Made by a program: the position numbers and the translations under genes. Shown in pieces: positions 1 to 12,923 of a stretch of DNA of 64,000 bases. The stretch spans positions 62,001 to 126,000 of the forward strand of contig NZ_JAJQMN010000008.1 of the NCBI RefSeq assembly GCF_028994775.1, read 5' to 3'. Source of the stretch: Promicromonospora iranensis. Its GTDB lineage: Bacteria > Actinomycetota > Actinomycetes > Actinomycetales > Cellulomonadaceae. The notes below the pieces were generated by a model that saw nothing but the letters and a program-made list of their open reading frames with translations, was not told the origin of the DNA and ran no database searches. Every line of letters starts with the position of its first letter. Within the stretch, counting starts at the first letter, position 1.

Positions 1-13
1 AGGAGAAGAGCTG

Positions 14-484
14 ATGCCCCGCAAGGGTCCGGCCCCGAAGCGGCCGCTCATCGTTGACCCGGTGTACGGGTCCCCGGTCGTCACGCAGCTGATCAACAAG
101 GTCCTGCTCGACGGCAAGAAGTCGACCGCCGAGGCGATCGTCTACGGCGCTCTCGAGGGCGTTCGTGCCAAGACCGACGGCGACCCGGTCGTCGTGCTCA
201 AGCGTGCGCTGGACAATGTCCGTCCTGCGCTCGAGGTCCGCTCCCGCCGCGTCGGCGGTGCCACGTACCAGGTGCCGGTCGACGTCCGCCCCACGCGTGC
301 CACCACGCTCGCGCTGCGCTGGCTCACCGACTTCTCGCGTGCTCGTCGCGAGAAGACGATGACGGAGCGTCTCATGAACGAGATCCTCGACGCGTCGAAC
401 GGTCTCGGTGCTGCGGTCAAGCGCCGCGAGGACATGCACAAGATGGCCGACTCCAACAAGGCCTTCGCGCACTACCGCTGGTAG
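14..484 (+). CDS. rpsG: 30S ribosomal protein S7
   Basis: Small-subunit protein S7, which nucleates folding of the 3' major domain of 16S rRNA and lies near the E site. The product is 156 residues, the usual bacterial length, starting [10 protein letters not shown] and ending FAHYRW, both typical of S7. The ATG follows an AGGAGAAG ribosome binding site at the very start of the window. Its str-operon partner rpsL would lie just upstream, outside the window; fusA and tuf follow in the classic order rpsG-fusA-tuf. Confidence 0.98.
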   Translation: MPRKGPAPKRPLIVDPVYGSPVVTQLINKVLLDGKKSTAEAIVYGALEGVRAKTDGDPVVVLKRALDNVRPALEVRSRRVGGATYQVPVDVRPTRATTLALRWLTDFSRARREKTMTERLMNEILDASNGLGAAVKRREDMHKMADSNKAFAHYRW

Positions 485-495
485 TAGCTTCCGAG

Positions 496-519
496 CGGCC
501 CCGGGTCACCCCGGGGCCG
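496..519 (+). terminator. rpsG-fusA intercistronic hairpin
   Basis: A 10-bp perfect stem (496-505 with 510-519, CGGCCCCGGG) and a 4-base loop sit between the rpsG stop and the fusA leader. No T-run follows, so it may be a processing or attenuation element rather than a full terminator. Only the inverted repeat is seen; the role is inferred. Confidence 0.45.
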
Positions 520-577
520 TCGGTGGATGCTTGACCGCCGGCCCCCAGCCCACCTTCAGACCAAGGGGTAAGACACC

Positions 578-2680
<2,103 letters not shown>

Positions 2681-2802
2681 GTCCCCACAGGTCGACCCGC
2701 ACAACCAACCTGTAGGAAGAACCGCACGCCCCGCAGTTGTAGGCTTCTTGGCCGGACATCTGCAACGTTCGGAACATCTACCCAAGTCCCAGGAGGACCC
2801 CA

Positions 2803-3999
2803 GTGGCTAAGGCCAAGTTCGAGCGGACCAAGCCGCACGTCAACATCGGCACGATCGGTCACGTCGACCACGGTAAGACGACGCTGACCGCCGCGATCTC
2901 GAAGACGCTTGCGGACAAGTACCCGGAGCTCCCGGCGAACACGCAGCGCAACTTCGACGAGATCGACGCCGCGCCGGAGGAGAAGCAGCGCGGTATCACG
3001 ATCAACATCGCGCACATCGAGTACGAGACGCCGAAGCGCCACTACGCGCACGTCGACGCTCCGGGTCACGCCGACTACATCAAGAACATGATCACCGGTG
3101 CCGCCCAGATGGACGGCGCGATCCTGGTGGTCGCCGCGACCGACGGCCCGATGGCCCAGACGCGTGAGCACGTGCTGCTCGCCCGTCAGGTCGGCGTGCC
3201 CTACCTGCTCGTGGCGCTCAACAAGTCCGACATGGTCGACGACGAGGAGATCCTCGAGCTCGTCGAGATGGAGGTCCGTGAGCTCCTCTCCTCGCAGGAG
3301 TTCGACGGCGACAACGCTCCCGTCGTGCGCGTCTCCGGCCTCAAGGCCCTCGAGGGCGACGCCGAGTGGGTCGAGAAGATCGTCGAGCTGATGGACGCCG
3401 TGGACGAGAACGTCCCGGAGCCGGAGCGCGACCTCGACAAGCCGTTCCTCATGCCGATCGAGGACGTCTTCACGATCACCGGTCGTGGCACCGTCGTCAC
3501 CGGCAAGGTCGAGCGTGGCACGCTGGACATCAACTCGGACGTCGAGATCGTCGGCATCCGCCAGCCGCAGAAGACCACGGTCACCGGTATCGAGACGTTC
3601 CACAAGCAGATGGACCAGGCTCAGGCCGGCGACAACACCGGTCTGCTCCTGCGTGGCATCAAGCGCGAGGACGTCGAGCGCGGTCAGGTCATCGTGAAGC
3701 CGGGTTCGATCACCCCGCACACGAACTTCGAGGCTCAGGTCTACATCCTGGGCAAGGACGAGGGTGGCCGTCACAACCCGTTCTACTCGAACTACCGCCC
3801 GCAGTTCTACTTCCGCACCACGGACGTCACCGGCGTCATCACGCTGCCCGAGGGCACCGAGATGGTCATGCCCGGCGACAACACCGAGATGTCGGTCGAG
3901 CTCATCCAGCCGATCGCCATGGAGGAGGGTCTGGGCTTCGCCATCCGCGAGGGTGGCCGCACGGTCGGTTCAGGCCGTGTCACCAAGATCATCAAGTGA
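2803..3999 (+). CDS. tuf: Elongation factor Tu
   Basis: GTPase that delivers aminoacyl-tRNA to the ribosomal A site. The product is 398 residues. The P-loop GHVDHGKT is at residues 19-26, followed by RGITIN (switch I), DAPGHADY (G3) and NKSD (G4), then the two beta-barrel domains. The GTG start is preceded by a strong AGGAGG site at 2791-2796. A 122-bp gap separates it from fusA, so an internal promoter is possible, but I saw no convincing one. A strong stem-loop terminator follows at 4039-4074. Confidence 0.98.
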   Translation: MAKAKFERTKPHVNIGTIGHVDHGKTTLTAAISKTLADKYPELPANTQRNFDEIDAAPEEKQRGITINIAHIEYETPKRHYAHVDAPGHADYIKNMITGAAQMDGAILVVAATDGPMAQTREHVLLARQVGVPYLLVALNKSDMVDDEEILELVEMEVRELLSSQEFDGDNAPVVRVSGLKALEGDAEWVEKIVELMDAVDENVPEPERDLDKPFLMPIEDVFTITGRGTVVTGKVERGTLDINSDVEIVGIRQPQKTTVTGIETFHKQMDQAQAGDNTGLLLRGIKREDVERGQVIVKPGSITPHTNFEAQVYILGKDEGGRHNPFYSNYRPQFYFRTTDVTGVITLPEGTEMVMPGDNTEMSVELIQPIAMEEGLGFAIREGGRTVGSGRVTKIIK

Positions 4000-4038
4000 T
4001 CTTGGAGCACAGACTCATCTGACGGAAGTCAGCTGAAC

Positions 4039-4074
4039 GATGGGGCCCGGGTGCTTCGGCACCCGGGCCTCATC
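4039..4074 (+). terminator. Terminator of the str operon (after tuf)
   Basis: A 16-bp stem (4039-4054 with 4059-4074, one G-U pair) is closed by a TTCG tetraloop, a particularly stable fold. There is no downstream T-run, which is common for actinobacterial terminators. It lies 39 bases after the tuf stop, at the end of the rpsG-fusA-tuf unit. Confidence 0.85.
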
Positions 4075-4106
4075 GCGTAAGTAGTGGGCGTCACACCATC
4101 CTCCGT

Positions 4107-4135
4107 TTGGTACATGCGGAGTCGTATGGCAAGAT
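4107..4135 (+). promoter_or_regulatory. Candidate S10-spc operon promoter
   Basis: TTGGTA at 4107-4112 and CAAGAT at 4130-4135 are separated by 17 bases, a plausible housekeeping-sigma promoter. It would start transcription near 4142 and give a leader of about 385 nt before rpsJ. This rests on two hexamers only. Confidence 0.4.
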
Positions 4136-4526
4136 TGCATAGTTGCCTGTCACAGGCGCGCTCTTTCAAGTGTCGAACAGTGTGCAGAACCGCAGTCCTT
4201 GGTCCCGGATCGTTCGGGGCCAGCAGAGGCTGGAGCGGTCACCCTCCCGGGGAGAAACCGGGTGTGGGGTCGCGGGGTTTATCGCCTGCTATTCGATGCT
4301 ACGAGGCGCCCCGCGGAGCACACGTCCTTCGGTTCTGCCGGAGGCACTGTTCCGAGCAGGCTCGGCAAACGTCGTGGTCGGTCCGGCTGTACAGCTGGTC
4401 CAGATCACTTCCCAACGGCCCCGGCACCAGTCATGGTGTTATGCGCCCGGCTGTGCCGCTTTAAGCGACACGCCCGAGTGCGTGGGTCGGACAGTAGCGG
4501 TTCGAGAGAGAGAGTCAGACGACGCC
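4136..4526 (+). other. Long gene-free leader of the S10 operon
   Basis: About 390 bases between the candidate promoter and rpsJ hold no credible gene. Open frames run through it in phase with rpsJ and rplC but have no ribosome site or family match. It contains small inverted repeats, for example CCCGG/CCGGG near 4246-4262 and the CGCTTTAAGCG palindrome near 4455. A long leader on this operon could carry ribosomal-protein autoregulation, but I cannot identify a known binding motif. Confidence 0.4.
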
Positions 4527-4835
4527 ATGGCGGGACAGAAGATCCGCATCCGGCTCAAGTCCTACGACCACGAGGTGATCGACAGTTCGGCGCGCAAGAT
4601 CGTCGACACGGTCACTCGCGCTGGTGCGACGGTCGTGGGTCCGGTGCCGCTGCCGACGGAGAAGAACGTCTTCGTTGTGATCCGGTCGCCTCACAAGTAC
4701 AAGGACAGCCGCGAGCACTTCGAGATGCGTACGCACAAGCGGCTCATCGACATCATCGATCCCACGCCCAAGGCCGTCGACTCGCTCATGCGACTCGACC
4801 TGCCGGCGGACGTGAACATCGAGATCAAGCTCTGA
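4527..4835 (+). CDS. rpsJ: 30S ribosomal protein S10
   Basis: Small-subunit protein of the head domain (and NusE in transcription antitermination). The product is 102 residues, [19 protein letters not shown]..., the normal S10 length. The frame is open further upstream to 4143, but family length and the N-terminus fix the ATG at 4527. It is the first gene of the S10-spc cluster, with rplC 14 bases downstream. Confidence 0.97.
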   Translation: MAGQKIRIRLKSYDHEVIDSSARKIVDTVTRAGATVVGPVPLPTEKNVFVVIRSPHKYKDSREHFEMRTHKRLIDIIDPTPKAVDSLMRLDLPADVNIEIKL

Positions 4836-4849
4836 GGCTGGAGGACATC

Positions 4850-5503
4850 ATGACCAACCAGCAGAAGAACGTGACCGCGTTGCTCGGGACCAAGCTCGGC
4901 ATGACGCAGCTCTGGGACGAGGCAGGCCGCCTCGTGCCGGTGACCGTCGTGTCCGTGGGCACCAATGTGGTGACCCAGGTCCGCACGGTCGACGCCGACG
5001 GTTATGCGGCTGTTCAGCTCGCGACCGGCCAGGTCGACCCGCGCAAGGTCACCAAGCCCCTCAAGGGCCACTTCGAGAAGGCCGGCGTCACGCCGCGCCG
5101 TCACGTGGCCGAGATCCGTACCGAGAACGCCTCCGAGTTCACGCTCGGCCAGGAGATCACTGCTGACGCCTTCGAGGCCGGCGCCGTGGTCGACGTGGTT
5201 GGCACCACCAAGGGCAAGGGTACCGCCGGTGTGATGAAGCGTCACGGCTTCCACGGCGTCGGTGCATCGCACGGTGCGCACCGTAACCACCGCAAGCCCG
5301 GCTCGATCGGTGGCGCTTCGACGCCGTCGCGAGTCTTCAAGGGCATGAAGATGGCCGGTCGGATGGGTAACGCCCGTCAGACCACCCAGAACCTGACCGT
5401 TCACGCGGTCGACGCTGAGAAGGGTCTGCTGCTCGTCAAGGGCGCGGTTCCCGGCCCCAAGGGTGGCGTCGTCCTCGTGCGTAACGCCGCGAAGGGAGCG
5501 TGA
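4850..5503 (+). CDS. rplC: 50S ribosomal protein L3
   Basis: Large-subunit protein that helps start 50S assembly and reaches toward the peptidyl-transferase centre. The product is 217 residues and starts [20 protein letters not shown]; the LGTKLGMTQ segment and the later [20 protein letters not shown] loop are L3 hallmarks. The ATG is preceded by GGCTGGAGGAC. The reading frame is open for 217 further codons upstream through rpsJ, which is chance. rplD follows at once. Confidence 0.97.
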   Translation: MTNQQKNVTALLGTKLGMTQLWDEAGRLVPVTVVSVGTNVVTQVRTVDADGYAAVQLATGQVDPRKVTKPLKGHFEKAGVTPRRHVAEIRTENASEFTLGQEITADAFEAGAVVDVVGTTKGKGTAGVMKRHGFHGVGASHGAHRNHRKPGSIGGASTPSRVFKGMKMAGRMGNARQTTQNLTVHAVDAEKGLLLVKGAVPGPKGGVVLVRNAAKGA

Positions 5504-5508
5504 ACCCG

Positions 5509-6201
5509 ATGACCGCTCTGACTGTCGACGTCCTGGACGCCCAGGGCAAGAAGTCCGGCACCGCCGAGCTCCCTTCTGAGGTGTTCGACGTCGCCGTGAA
5601 CATCCCGCTGATCCACCAGGTGGTCGTTGCGCAGCGCGCAGCCGCCCGCCAGGGGACCGCGTCCACGAAGACTCGTGGCGAGGTTCGCGGTGGTGGCCGC
5701 AAGCCGTACAAGCAGAAGGGCACCGGCCGCGCCCGCCAGGGTTCGACGCGTGCTCCGCAGTTTGCCGGCGGTGGCGTCGTCCACGGCCCGCAGCCGCGCA
5801 GCTACGACCAGCGCACCCCGAAGAAGATGAAGGCTGCCGCCCTGCGCGGTGCCCTCTCGGACCGCGCTCGTTCCGGTCGCGTGCACGTCGTTGCCGGTTT
5901 CGGCATCGAGGGTGTCCCGTCGACCAAGACGGCGCTTGCCACCATCACGAAGCTGACGACGCGCGCTCACGTGCTCGTCGTGACGCAGCGCGATGACGAG
6001 GCCACGGTCAAGTCCCTGCGCAACGTTCCCGAGGTGCACCTCCTGGTCGCTGACCAGCTGAACACCTACGACGTGCTCGTCTCCGACGACGTCATCTTCA
6101 CCGAGGGTGCGCTTGCCGCGTTCCTCGAGGGCCCGACCAAGGGCGCGAAGGCTGTCGCCACGGAGTCCGAGGCCGAGACCGCTGAGGAGACTGCCAAGTG
6201 A
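5509..6201 (+). CDS. rplD: 50S ribosomal protein L4
   Basis: Large-subunit protein lining the exit tunnel. In enterobacteria L4 also represses the S10 operon; whether it does so here is unknown. The product is 230 residues. The conserved loop with [20 protein letters not shown] is present. A GTG at 5500 overlaps the rplC stop, but the GGGAG site at 5494-5498 is spaced correctly only for the ATG at 5509, which also gives the family N-terminus [11 protein letters not shown] short Ala/Glu-rich tail ends the protein. Confidence 0.96.
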   Translation: MTALTVDVLDAQGKKSGTAELPSEVFDVAVNIPLIHQVVVAQRAAARQGTASTKTRGEVRGGGRKPYKQKGTGRARQGSTRAPQFAGGGVVHGPQPRSYDQRTPKKMKAAALRGALSDRARSGRVHVVAGFGIEGVPSTKTALATITKLTTRAHVLVVTQRDDEATVKSLRNVPEVHLLVADQLNTYDVLVSDDVIFTEGALAAFLEGPTKGAKAVATESEAETAEETAK

Positions 6202-6500
6202 CCGTCACCGTGAAGGACCCGCGCGACATCCTGCTCGCGCCGGTCGTCTCCGAGAAGAGCTACAACCTTCTCGACGAGGGCAAGTACACCTTCATCGTGG
6301 ACCCGAGCGCCAACAAGACCGAGATCAAGATCGCTATCGAGAAGGTCTTCAGCGTCAAGGTCGCGTCGGTGAACACGATGAACCGCAAGGGCAAGACGCG
6401 TCGCACGCGTTTTGGCCTCGGCAAGCGCAAGGACACGAAGCGTGCGATCGTCACCCTCCGCGAGGGCACGATCGACATCTTCGGCGGTCCGGTCGGCTGA
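6198..6500 (+). CDS. rplW: 50S ribosomal protein L23
   Basis: Large-subunit protein at the tunnel exit that docks trigger factor and SRP. The product is 100 residues; it starts with GTG inside the rplD stop (GTGA overlap), implying translational coupling. The segments [16 protein letters not shown] and [16 protein letters not shown] match L23. Confidence 0.97.
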   Translation: MTVTVKDPRDILLAPVVSEKSYNLLDEGKYTFIVDPSANKTEIKIAIEKVFSVKVASVNTMNRKGKTRRTRFGLGKRKDTKRAIVTLREGTIDIFGGPVG

Positions 6501-6531
6501 GCTGACGAGAGACGATTGAGGACAGGTTTCC

Positions 6532-7368
<837 letters not shown>

Positions 7369-7382
7369 TAGGAGCCTGAAAC

Positions 7383-7664
7383 ATGCCTCGTAGCCTGAAG
7401 AAGGGCCCCTTCGTAGACGGTCACCTCCAGAAGAAGGTGGACGTCCAGAACGAGAAGGGGACCAAGACAGTTATCAAGACCTGGTCCCGTCGGTCGGTAG
7501 TCACGCCCGACTTTCTCGGTCACACCTTTGCCGTGCACGACGGTCGCAAGCACGTCCCGGTCTTCGTGACCGAGTCGATGGTCGGCCACAAGCTCGGCGA
7601 GTTCGCTCCCACGCGGACCTTCCGCGGCCACGTGAAGGACGACAGGAAGGGTCGTCGCCGCTGA
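7383..7664 (+). CDS. rpsS: 30S ribosomal protein S19
   Basis: Small-subunit head protein that complexes with S13 and contacts the A-site tRNA. The product is 93 residues, [15 protein letters not shown]..., and contains [16 protein letters not shown], both diagnostic. The ATG has a TAGGAG site. The 67-base gap to rplV carries a small GTGGGG/CCCCAC hairpin at 7668-7683. Confidence 0.98.
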   Translation: MPRSLKKGPFVDGHLQKKVDVQNEKGTKTVIKTWSRRSVVTPDFLGHTFAVHDGRKHVPVFVTESMVGHKLGEFAPTRTFRGHVKDDRKGRRR

Positions 7665-7731
7665 GGCGTGGGGTTCTCCCCACCACAGCAGTGATGATCT
7701 GGACTGTCTGAGAAAAGGAAGCAGGACAGCA

Positions 7732-8091
7732 ATGGAAGCCAAGGCGCAGGCGCGGTTCGTCCGTGTCACGCCCCAGAAGGCCCGGCGCGTCGTGGACCTC
7801 ATCCGTGGCAAGCAGGCCTCTGAGGCCGTCGCGGTGCTGAAGTTCGCACCGCAGGCCGCCAGTGAGCCGATCCGCAAGGTCGTGGAGAGCGCGATCGCGA
7901 ACGCTCGGGTGAAGGCCGACCGCGCGAGCGAGCGCTTCGACGAGGGCGACCTGGTCGTCTCCGCCGCGTTCGTGGACGAGGGGCCGACGCTCAAGCGTTT
8001 CCGGCCGCGGGCTCAGGGACGTGCTACGCGCATTCTTAAGCGCACCAGCCACATCACCGTGGTGCTCGCCGACAAGGAAGGGGCCCGATAG
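7732..8091 (+). CDS. rplV: 50S ribosomal protein L22
   Basis: Large-subunit protein whose beta-hairpin lines the exit tunnel, a known site of macrolide-resistance changes in other bacteria. The product is 119 residues with [17 protein letters not shown] near the N-terminus and the C-terminal [20 protein letters not shown]. The stop codon shares one base with the GTG start of rpsC. Confidence 0.97.
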   Translation: MEAKAQARFVRVTPQKARRVVDLIRGKQASEAVAVLKFAPQAASEPIRKVVESAIANARVKADRASERFDEGDLVVSAAFVDEGPTLKRFRPRAQGRATRILKRTSHITVVLADKEGAR

Positions 8092-8930
8092 TGGGACAGA
8101 AGGTTCACCCGCACGGGTACCGCCTGGGTATTACGACTGACCACCGGTCGCGTTGGTTCGCCGACAGCACCAAGCCTGGTCAGCGGTACCGCGACTACGT
8201 CCGTGAGGACGTTCAGATCCGCAAGCTCATGAGCACTGGTCTCGAGCGTGCCGGTATCTCCAAGGTTGAGATCGAGCGCACCCGCGACCGTGTCCGCGTG
8301 GACATCCACACGGCACGTCCGGGCATCGTGATCGGCCGTCGAGGTGCTGAGGCCGACCGCATCCGCGGCGAGCTCGAGAAGCTCACGGGCAAGCAGGTTC
8401 AGCTCAACATCCTCGAGGTCAAGAACGCGGAGATCGACGCGCAGCTCGTTGCTCAGGGCATTGCCGAGCAGCTGGCCAGCCGTGTCTCCTTCCGTCGCGC
8501 GATGCGCAAGGGCATGCAGTCCGCCCAGCGTGCCGGCGCGAAGGGTATCCGCGTGCAGGTCGCCGGCCGCCTCGGCGGCGCCGAGATGAGCCGTTCGGAG
8601 TTCTACCGCGAGGGCCGCGTGCCCCTGCACACTCTCCGTGCGTACATCGACTACGGCTTCTACGAGGCCCGCACCACCTTCGGCCGCATCGGCGTGAAGG
8701 TGTGGATCTACAAGGGCGAGGTCACCGAGAAGGAGTTCGCCGCTCAGCAGGCTACCGCCGCTCCCCGTCAGGGCCGTGGCCGGGGCGACCGCCCCGAGCG
8801 TGGCGAGCGCGGTGGCGAGCGTCGCGGTGGCGGTCGTCGTAACGAGCGTCCGGCCGAGCGCAGTGCTGAGGCAGCCCCCGTGGCTGAGGCAGCCGCTGCT
8901 CCGGCCGCAGAGACCGGAACGGAGGCCTGA
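8091..8930 (+). CDS. rpsC: 30S ribosomal protein S3
   Basis: Small-subunit protein at the mRNA entry channel with helicase-related basic residues. The N-terminus [14 protein letters not shown] and the KH-domain motif [13 protein letters not shown] are clear. The product is 279 residues, against roughly 210-235 in many bacteria; the excess is a low-complexity tail after about residue 220, first Arg/Gly-rich and then Ala/Glu-rich. Such tails are common in actinobacterial S3. GTG start overlapping the rplV stop by one base. Confidence 0.97.
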   Translation: MGQKVHPHGYRLGITTDHRSRWFADSTKPGQRYRDYVREDVQIRKLMSTGLERAGISKVEIERTRDRVRVDIHTARPGIVIGRRGAEADRIRGELEKLTGKQVQLNILEVKNAEIDAQLVAQGIAEQLASRVSFRRAMRKGMQSAQRAGAKGIRVQVAGRLGGAEMSRSEFYREGRVPLHTLRAYIDYGFYEARTTFGRIGVKVWIYKGEVTEKEFAAQQATAAPRQGRGRGDRPERGERGGERRGGGRRNERPAERSAEAAPVAEAAAAPAAETGTEA

Positions 8931-8932
8931 CC

Positions 8933-9349
8933 ATGCTGATCCCGCGCAGGGTCAAGCACCGCAAGCAGCACCACCCGTCGCGCTCCGGTGCGGCAAAGGG
9001 TGGCACCCAGATCGCGTTCGGCGACTTCGGCATCCAGGCTCTGGAGCCGGCGTACGTCACCAACCGCCAGATCGAGGCGGCGCGTATCGCAATGACTCGC
9101 CACATCAAGCGTGGCGGCAAGGTGTGGATCAACATCTACCCGGACCGTCCGCTGACGAAGAAGCCTGCCGAGACCCGCATGGGTTCCGGTAAGGGTTCTC
9201 CGGAGTGGTGGGTCGCCAACGTCAAGCCGGGTCGGATTCTTTTCGAGCTGGCCGGTGTTGACGAGTCCCTTGCTCGCGAGGCCATGCGCCGCGCGATGCA
9301 CAAGCTCCCGATGAAGTGCCGTTTCGTGGTGCGCGAGGGTGGTGTCTGA
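8933..9349 (+). CDS. rplP: 50S ribosomal protein L16
   Basis: Large-subunit protein that helps organise the A site. The product is 138 residues, [19 protein letters not shown]..., with the [19 protein letters not shown] segment characteristic of L16. It begins two bases after the rpsC stop, and its stop overlaps the ATG of rpmC. Confidence 0.98.
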   Translation: MLIPRRVKHRKQHHPSRSGAAKGGTQIAFGDFGIQALEPAYVTNRQIEAARIAMTRHIKRGGKVWINIYPDRPLTKKPAETRMGSGKGSPEWWVANVKPGRILFELAGVDESLAREAMRRAMHKLPMKCRFVVREGGV

Positions 9350-9588
9350 TGGCTATCGGTACGCAGGGGCTTGCCCCCATCGATCTGGATGGCATGGATG
9401 ACGAGACTCTCGTCGCCAAGCTGAAGGAAGCCAAGGAGGAGCTTTTCAACCTCCGCTTCCAGTCGGCGACCGGCCAGCTCGAGAGCCACGGTCGTCTCAA
9501 GGCCGTCCGTCGTGACATCGCTCGGATCTACACGATCCTGCGTGAGCGCGAGCTCGGCATCCGTACGGCTCCGAGCGTGAGTGAGTGA
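9349..9588 (+). CDS. rpmC: 50S ribosomal protein L29
   Basis: Small helical large-subunit protein at the tunnel exit, partner of L23. The product is 79 residues with the family motif [16 protein letters not shown] and [15 protein letters not shown]. The frame is open upstream to 9316, but the ATG at 9349, overlapping the rplP stop by one base, gives the right length. An N-terminal stretch of about 15 residues precedes the conserved core. Confidence 0.95.
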   Translation: MAIGTQGLAPIDLDGMDDETLVAKLKEAKEELFNLRFQSATGQLESHGRLKAVRRDIARIYTILRERELGIRTAPSVSE

Positions 9589-9592
9589 GGCA

Positions 9593-9880
9593 ATGAGCGA
9601 GAACACGACGTCTGCGGCCCCCGAGGCCCAGCGCCCGACGCGTAAGGTGCGCCGTGGCTACGTGGTCAGCGACAAGATGGACAAGACCATCGTGATCGAG
9701 GTCGAGGACCGGGTGAAGCACCCGCTCTACGCCAAGGTCATCCGTCGCACGACCAAGGTCAAGGCGCACGACGAGCAGAACAGCGCCGGTGTCGGCGACC
9801 TGGTCGTCATCATGGAGACCCGCCCGCTGTCCGCTACCAAGCGGTTCCGGCTCGTGGAGATCCTCGAGAAGGCCAAGTAA
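9593..9880 (+). CDS. rpsQ: 30S ribosomal protein S17
   Basis: Primary 16S rRNA-binding protein of the small-subunit body. The product is 95 residues; the core [20 protein letters not shown] is clear after an N-terminal extension of about 18 residues. The ATG at 9593 is preferred; an in-frame GTG at 9581, overlapping rpmC, is possible and neither has a strong ribosome site. A 136-base gap to rplN follows. Confidence 0.95.
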   Translation: MSENTTSAAPEAQRPTRKVRRGYVVSDKMDKTIVIEVEDRVKHPLYAKVIRRTTKVKAHDEQNSAGVGDLVVIMETRPLSATKRFRLVEILEKAK

Positions 9881-10016
9881 GGACTTCTATTTCGGCTGGG
9901 GCGGTGCGTGACACACGTACGCGTGCCGTCCCGGCTCAGCACAGCAACTATCCGTTCGACCAGGCTCGCCGGAATCAGTCCGCGCGAGAACCAGTTCGAC
10001 GACAGGAGTTCATTCA

Positions 10017-10385
10017 ATGATCCAGCAGGAGTCGCGACTTCGGGTCGCCGACAACACGGGTGCCAAGGAGATTCTCTGCATCCGCGTTCTCGGTGGTTCG
10101 GGCCGTCGCTACGCCGGAATCGGCGACACCATCGTCGCCACCGTCAAGGACGCGATCCCGGGCGGCAACGTGAAGAAGGGCGACGTCATCAAGGCTGTCG
10201 TCGTCCGGACCGCCAAGGAGCGCCGCCGTCCCGACGGTTCCTACATCAAGTTCGACGAGAACGCCGCCGTCATCCTGAAGGGCGACGGTGAGCCTCGCGG
10301 CACCCGCATCTTCGGCCCGGTGGGTCGTGAGCTGCGTGACAAGCGGTTCATGAAGATCATCTCGCTGGCTCCGGAGGTGCTCTGA
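10017..10385 (+). CDS. rplN: 50S ribosomal protein L14
   Basis: Large-subunit interface protein that contacts 16S rRNA and binds RsfS. The product is 122 residues, [20 protein letters not shown]..., the universal L14 start, and ends with the conserved [12 protein letters not shown]. The ATG follows CGACAGGAG. It opens the spc half of the cluster after a 136-base spacer. Confidence 0.98.
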   Translation: MIQQESRLRVADNTGAKEILCIRVLGGSGRRYAGIGDTIVATVKDAIPGGNVKKGDVIKAVVVRTAKERRRPDGSYIKFDENAAVILKGDGEPRGTRIFGPVGRELRDKRFMKIISLAPEVL

Positions 10386-10387
10386 CC

Positions 10388-10729
10388 ATGGCGAAGATCA
10401 AGAAGGGCGACCAGGTCATCGTGATCTCGGGTCGCGACAAGGGCAAGACCGGCCGGGTGCTCGAGGTCCTCAAGGACTCCGACCGCCTCGTGGTCGAGGG
10501 CGTCCAGCGTGTCACGAAGCACACCAAGGTGGGTCAGTCGCAGCGCGGCGCCCGCACCGGTGGCATCGAGACGGTCGAGGCGCCGATCCACGTGAGCAAC
10601 GTGATGATCGTCGACCCGGAGACCAAGAAGGGCACCCGCGTCGGGTACCGCGAGGAGCAGGTGGAGCGCGACGGTCGTACCAAGACCGTCCGGATCCGCG
10701 TTGCGAAGCGCTCCGGGAAGGACATCTGA
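10388..10729 (+). CDS. rplX: 50S ribosomal protein L24
   Basis: Assembly-initiator protein of the large subunit. The KOW motif [20 protein letters not shown] is at residues 5-24. The product is 113 residues, slightly longer than the common length of about 104. It starts two bases after the rplN stop and its stop overlaps the ATG of rplE by one base. Confidence 0.97.
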   Translation: MAKIKKGDQVIVISGRDKGKTGRVLEVLKDSDRLVVEGVQRVTKHTKVGQSQRGARTGGIETVEAPIHVSNVMIVDPETKKGTRVGYREEQVERDGRTKTVRIRVAKRSGKDI

Positions 10730-11301
10730 TGACCGAGACGACCATCGAGGCCCCGGCCCAGCCGCGCCTCAAGCAGAAGTACCGCGAGGAGATCCTCCCG
10801 GCGCTGATCGAAGAGTTCGGCCACAAGAACCTGCACCAGGCCGGCGGTCTCACGAAGATCGTCGTGAACATGGGTGTGGGCGACGCGGCCAAGGACTCGA
10901 AGCTCATCGAGGGCGCTATCCGCGACCTCTCGGCGATCACCGGTCAGAAGCCGCAGGTCACCAAGGCTCGTAAGTCCATCGCTCAGTTCAAGCTGCGCGA
11001 GGGCATGCCGATCGGTGCGCACGTGACGCTTCGTGGTGACCGCATGTGGGAGTTCCTCGACCGCCTGCTGGCGACCGCCCTGCCGCGTATCCGCGACTTC
11101 CGTGGTCTGTCGCCCAAGCAGTTCGACGGGCACGGCAACTACACCTTCGGTCTCACGGAGCAGTCGATGTTCCACGAGATCGACCAGGACAAGATCGACC
11201 GGGTCCGCGGTATGGACATCACGGTCGTGACGACGGCGACGACCGACGACGAGGGCCGCTCTCTGCTGCGCCGTCTCGGCTTCCCCTTCAAGGAGAACTG
11301 A
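10729..11301 (+). CDS. rplE: 50S ribosomal protein L5
   Basis: 5S rRNA-binding protein of the central protuberance. The product is 190 residues; [15 protein letters not shown] and the [20 protein letters not shown] segment are typical of L5. The ATG overlaps the rplX stop and the rpsN start follows by one base. Confidence 0.98.
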   Translation: MTETTIEAPAQPRLKQKYREEILPALIEEFGHKNLHQAGGLTKIVVNMGVGDAAKDSKLIEGAIRDLSAITGQKPQVTKARKSIAQFKLREGMPIGAHVTLRGDRMWEFLDRLLATALPRIRDFRGLSPKQFDGHGNYTFGLTEQSMFHEIDQDKIDRVRGMDITVVTTATTDDEGRSLLRRLGFPFKEN

Positions 11302-11302
11302 C

Positions 11303-11488
11303 ATGGCGAAGAAGGCCCTGATCAACAAGGCGGCCGCCAAGCCGAAGTTCGCGGTTCGCGCCTACACCCGGTGCCAGAAGTGCGGTCGCCCGCACTCCGT
11401 TTACCGCAAGTTCGGCCTGTGCCGCATCTGCGTTCGGGAGATGGCCCACCGCGGCGAGCTCCCGGGCGTCACCAAGAGCAGCTGGTAA
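11303..11488 (+). CDS. rpsN: 30S ribosomal protein S14, zinc-binding type
   Basis: Small-subunit protein S14 in its short zinc-binding form (61 residues). Two CxxC pairs, CQKC and CRIC, form the zinc ribbon, and the C-terminus [17 protein letters not shown] is standard. Many actinobacteria also carry a second, zinc-free S14 under Zur control; none is visible here. It is tightly coupled to rplE. Confidence 0.97.
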   Translation: MAKKALINKAAAKPKFAVRAYTRCQKCGRPHSVYRKFGLCRICVREMAHRGELPGVTKSSW

Positions 11489-11561
11489 CACAACTACGCC
11501 GTAGGTCTGTTCGGTCCCTCGGGGCCGCTCGGATACCCCGGCGAGGAAGGGCAAGAGCCCG

Positions 11562-11960
11562 ATGACTATGACCGACCCGATCGCAGACATGCTGACCCGT
11601 CTGCGTAACGCGAACTCGGCGCACCACGACACGGTTTCCATGCCGTCGTCGAAGCTGAAGACGCACATTGCTGAGATCCTGCAGGCCGAGGGCTACATCG
11701 TCGGCTGGTCCGTGGAGGATGCCCAGGTGGGCAAGACCCTCACGCTCGAGCTGAAGTACGGCCAGAACCGGGAGCGCGCCCTGGCGGGCGTGCGCCGCGT
11801 CTCGAAGCCCGGTCTGCGTGTCTACCGCAAGTCCACCGATCTGCCCAAGGTGCTCGGCGGCCTGGGCGTGGCGATTCTGTCCACGTCCTCCGGCCTCCTC
11901 ACCGACCGTCAGGCACAGGCCAAGGGCGTCGGCGGCGAAGTCCTCGCCTACGTCTGGTAA
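11562..11960 (+). CDS. rpsH: 30S ribosomal protein S8
   Basis: Primary 16S rRNA-binding protein; in E. coli it represses the spc operon. The product is 132 residues, [18 protein letters not shown]..., ending with GGEVLAYVW, a typical S8 C-terminus. An ATG two codons later (11568) is an alternative. The start is preceded by GAGGAAGGGCAAG. Confidence 0.97.
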   Translation: MTMTDPIADMLTRLRNANSAHHDTVSMPSSKLKTHIAEILQAEGYIVGWSVEDAQVGKTLTLELKYGQNRERALAGVRRVSKPGLRVYRKSTDLPKVLGGLGVAILSTSSGLLTDRQAQAKGVGGEVLAYVW

Positions 11961-11981
11961 TCCGGAAAGGAGAAAACGCCA

Positions 11982-12518
11982 ATGTCTCGAATCGGCAAGC
12001 TTCCCGTTCCGGTCCCAGCCGGCGTGGACATCACTGTCAGCGGCGCGCTCGTGACCGTGAAGGGCCCCAAGGGTTCTCTCGAGCACAACGTGCCCGCACC
12101 CATCAATGTCGCCCAGGAGGACGCCCAGCTTGTGGTGTCCCGCCCGGACGACGAGCGGAACTCCCGTGCGCTGCACGGCCTGACCCGCACCCTGATCGCC
12201 AACATGATCACCGGTGTGACGCAGGGCTACGAGAAGAAGCTCGAGATCGTCGGTACTGGTTACCGTGTCGTGGCGAAGGGCTCGAACCTCGAGTTCGCGC
12301 TCGGCTTCAGCCACCCCGTTGTCGTCGAACCGCCTGCGGGCGTCACGTTCGCAGTCGAGAGCCCCACCAAGTTCTCGGTCTCGGGCATCGACAAGCAGCA
12401 GGTCGGCGAGGTCGCAGCGAACATTCGCAAGATCCGCAAGCCCGAGCCTTACAAGGGCAAGGGCGTGCGTTACGCCGGCGAGAACGTCCGCCGCAAGGTC
12501 GGAAAGGCTGGTAAGTGA
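11982..12518 (+). CDS. rplF: 50S ribosomal protein L6
   Basis: Large-subunit protein near the factor-binding site. The product is 178 residues, [17 protein letters not shown]..., with the conserved C-terminal motif [14 protein letters not shown]. The ATG is preceded by GGAAAGGAG. Its stop overlaps the rplR GTG. Confidence 0.98.
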   Translation: MSRIGKLPVPVPAGVDITVSGALVTVKGPKGSLEHNVPAPINVAQEDAQLVVSRPDDERNSRALHGLTRTLIANMITGVTQGYEKKLEIVGTGYRVVAKGSNLEFALGFSHPVVVEPPAGVTFAVESPTKFSVSGIDKQQVGEVAANIRKIRKPEPYKGKGVRYAGENVRRKVGKAGK

Positions 12519-12892
12519 CGATGGCTATCAAGATCCTGGGCAAGGGCAAGTCCGTCGCTCGTCAGCGTCGTCACCTGCGCCTGCGCAAGAAGATCGCAGG
12601 CACCGCCGTTCGTCCGCGTCTGGTTGTCACCCGTTCCTCGCGCCACATGGTGGCGCAGGTCGTGGACGACAGCGTGGGCAAGACCGTCGCCTCGGCGTCG
12701 ACCCTCGAGGCCGACCTGCGTGCGTTCGACGGCGACAAGACGGCCAAGGCCCGCAAGATCGGCGAGCTTGTCGCCGAGCGTGCCAAGGCTGTCGGCGTCG
12801 ACACCGTCGTGTTCGACCGCGGCGGCAACAAGTACCACGGTCGCGTCGCTGCAGTGGCTGACGGCGCCCGCGAGGGCGGTCTGGCCCTGTGA
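12515..12892 (+). CDS. rplR: 50S ribosomal protein L18
   Basis: 5S rRNA-binding protein. The C-terminal half [21 protein letters not shown] is diagnostic. Two starts are possible: GTG at 12515, overlapping the rplF stop, with GGAAAGG at 12501-12507 and 7-base spacing (125 residues), or ATG at 12521 (123 residues, [11 protein letters not shown]). The ribosome-site spacing favours the GTG, while family N-termini resemble the ATG form. Confidence 0.95.
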   Translation: MTMAIKILGKGKSVARQRRHLRLRKKIAGTAVRPRLVVTRSSRHMVAQVVDDSVGKTVASASTLEADLRAFDGDKTAKARKIGELVAERAKAVGVDTVVFDRGGNKYHGRVAAVADGAREGGLAL

Positions 12893-12923
12893 TGACCAAC
12901 GCACGGAAGAAGAGGACTCTCTG

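Noticed and set aside
4143-4526. Upstream in-frame extension of S10
   Set aside because: It would add 128 residues unlike any S10, has no ribosome site, and the ATG at 4527 gives the universal N-terminus.
4136-4526. Possible riboswitch or known ribosomal leader motif before rpsJ
   Set aside because: Only small inverted repeats are visible and no described leader motif could be recognised.
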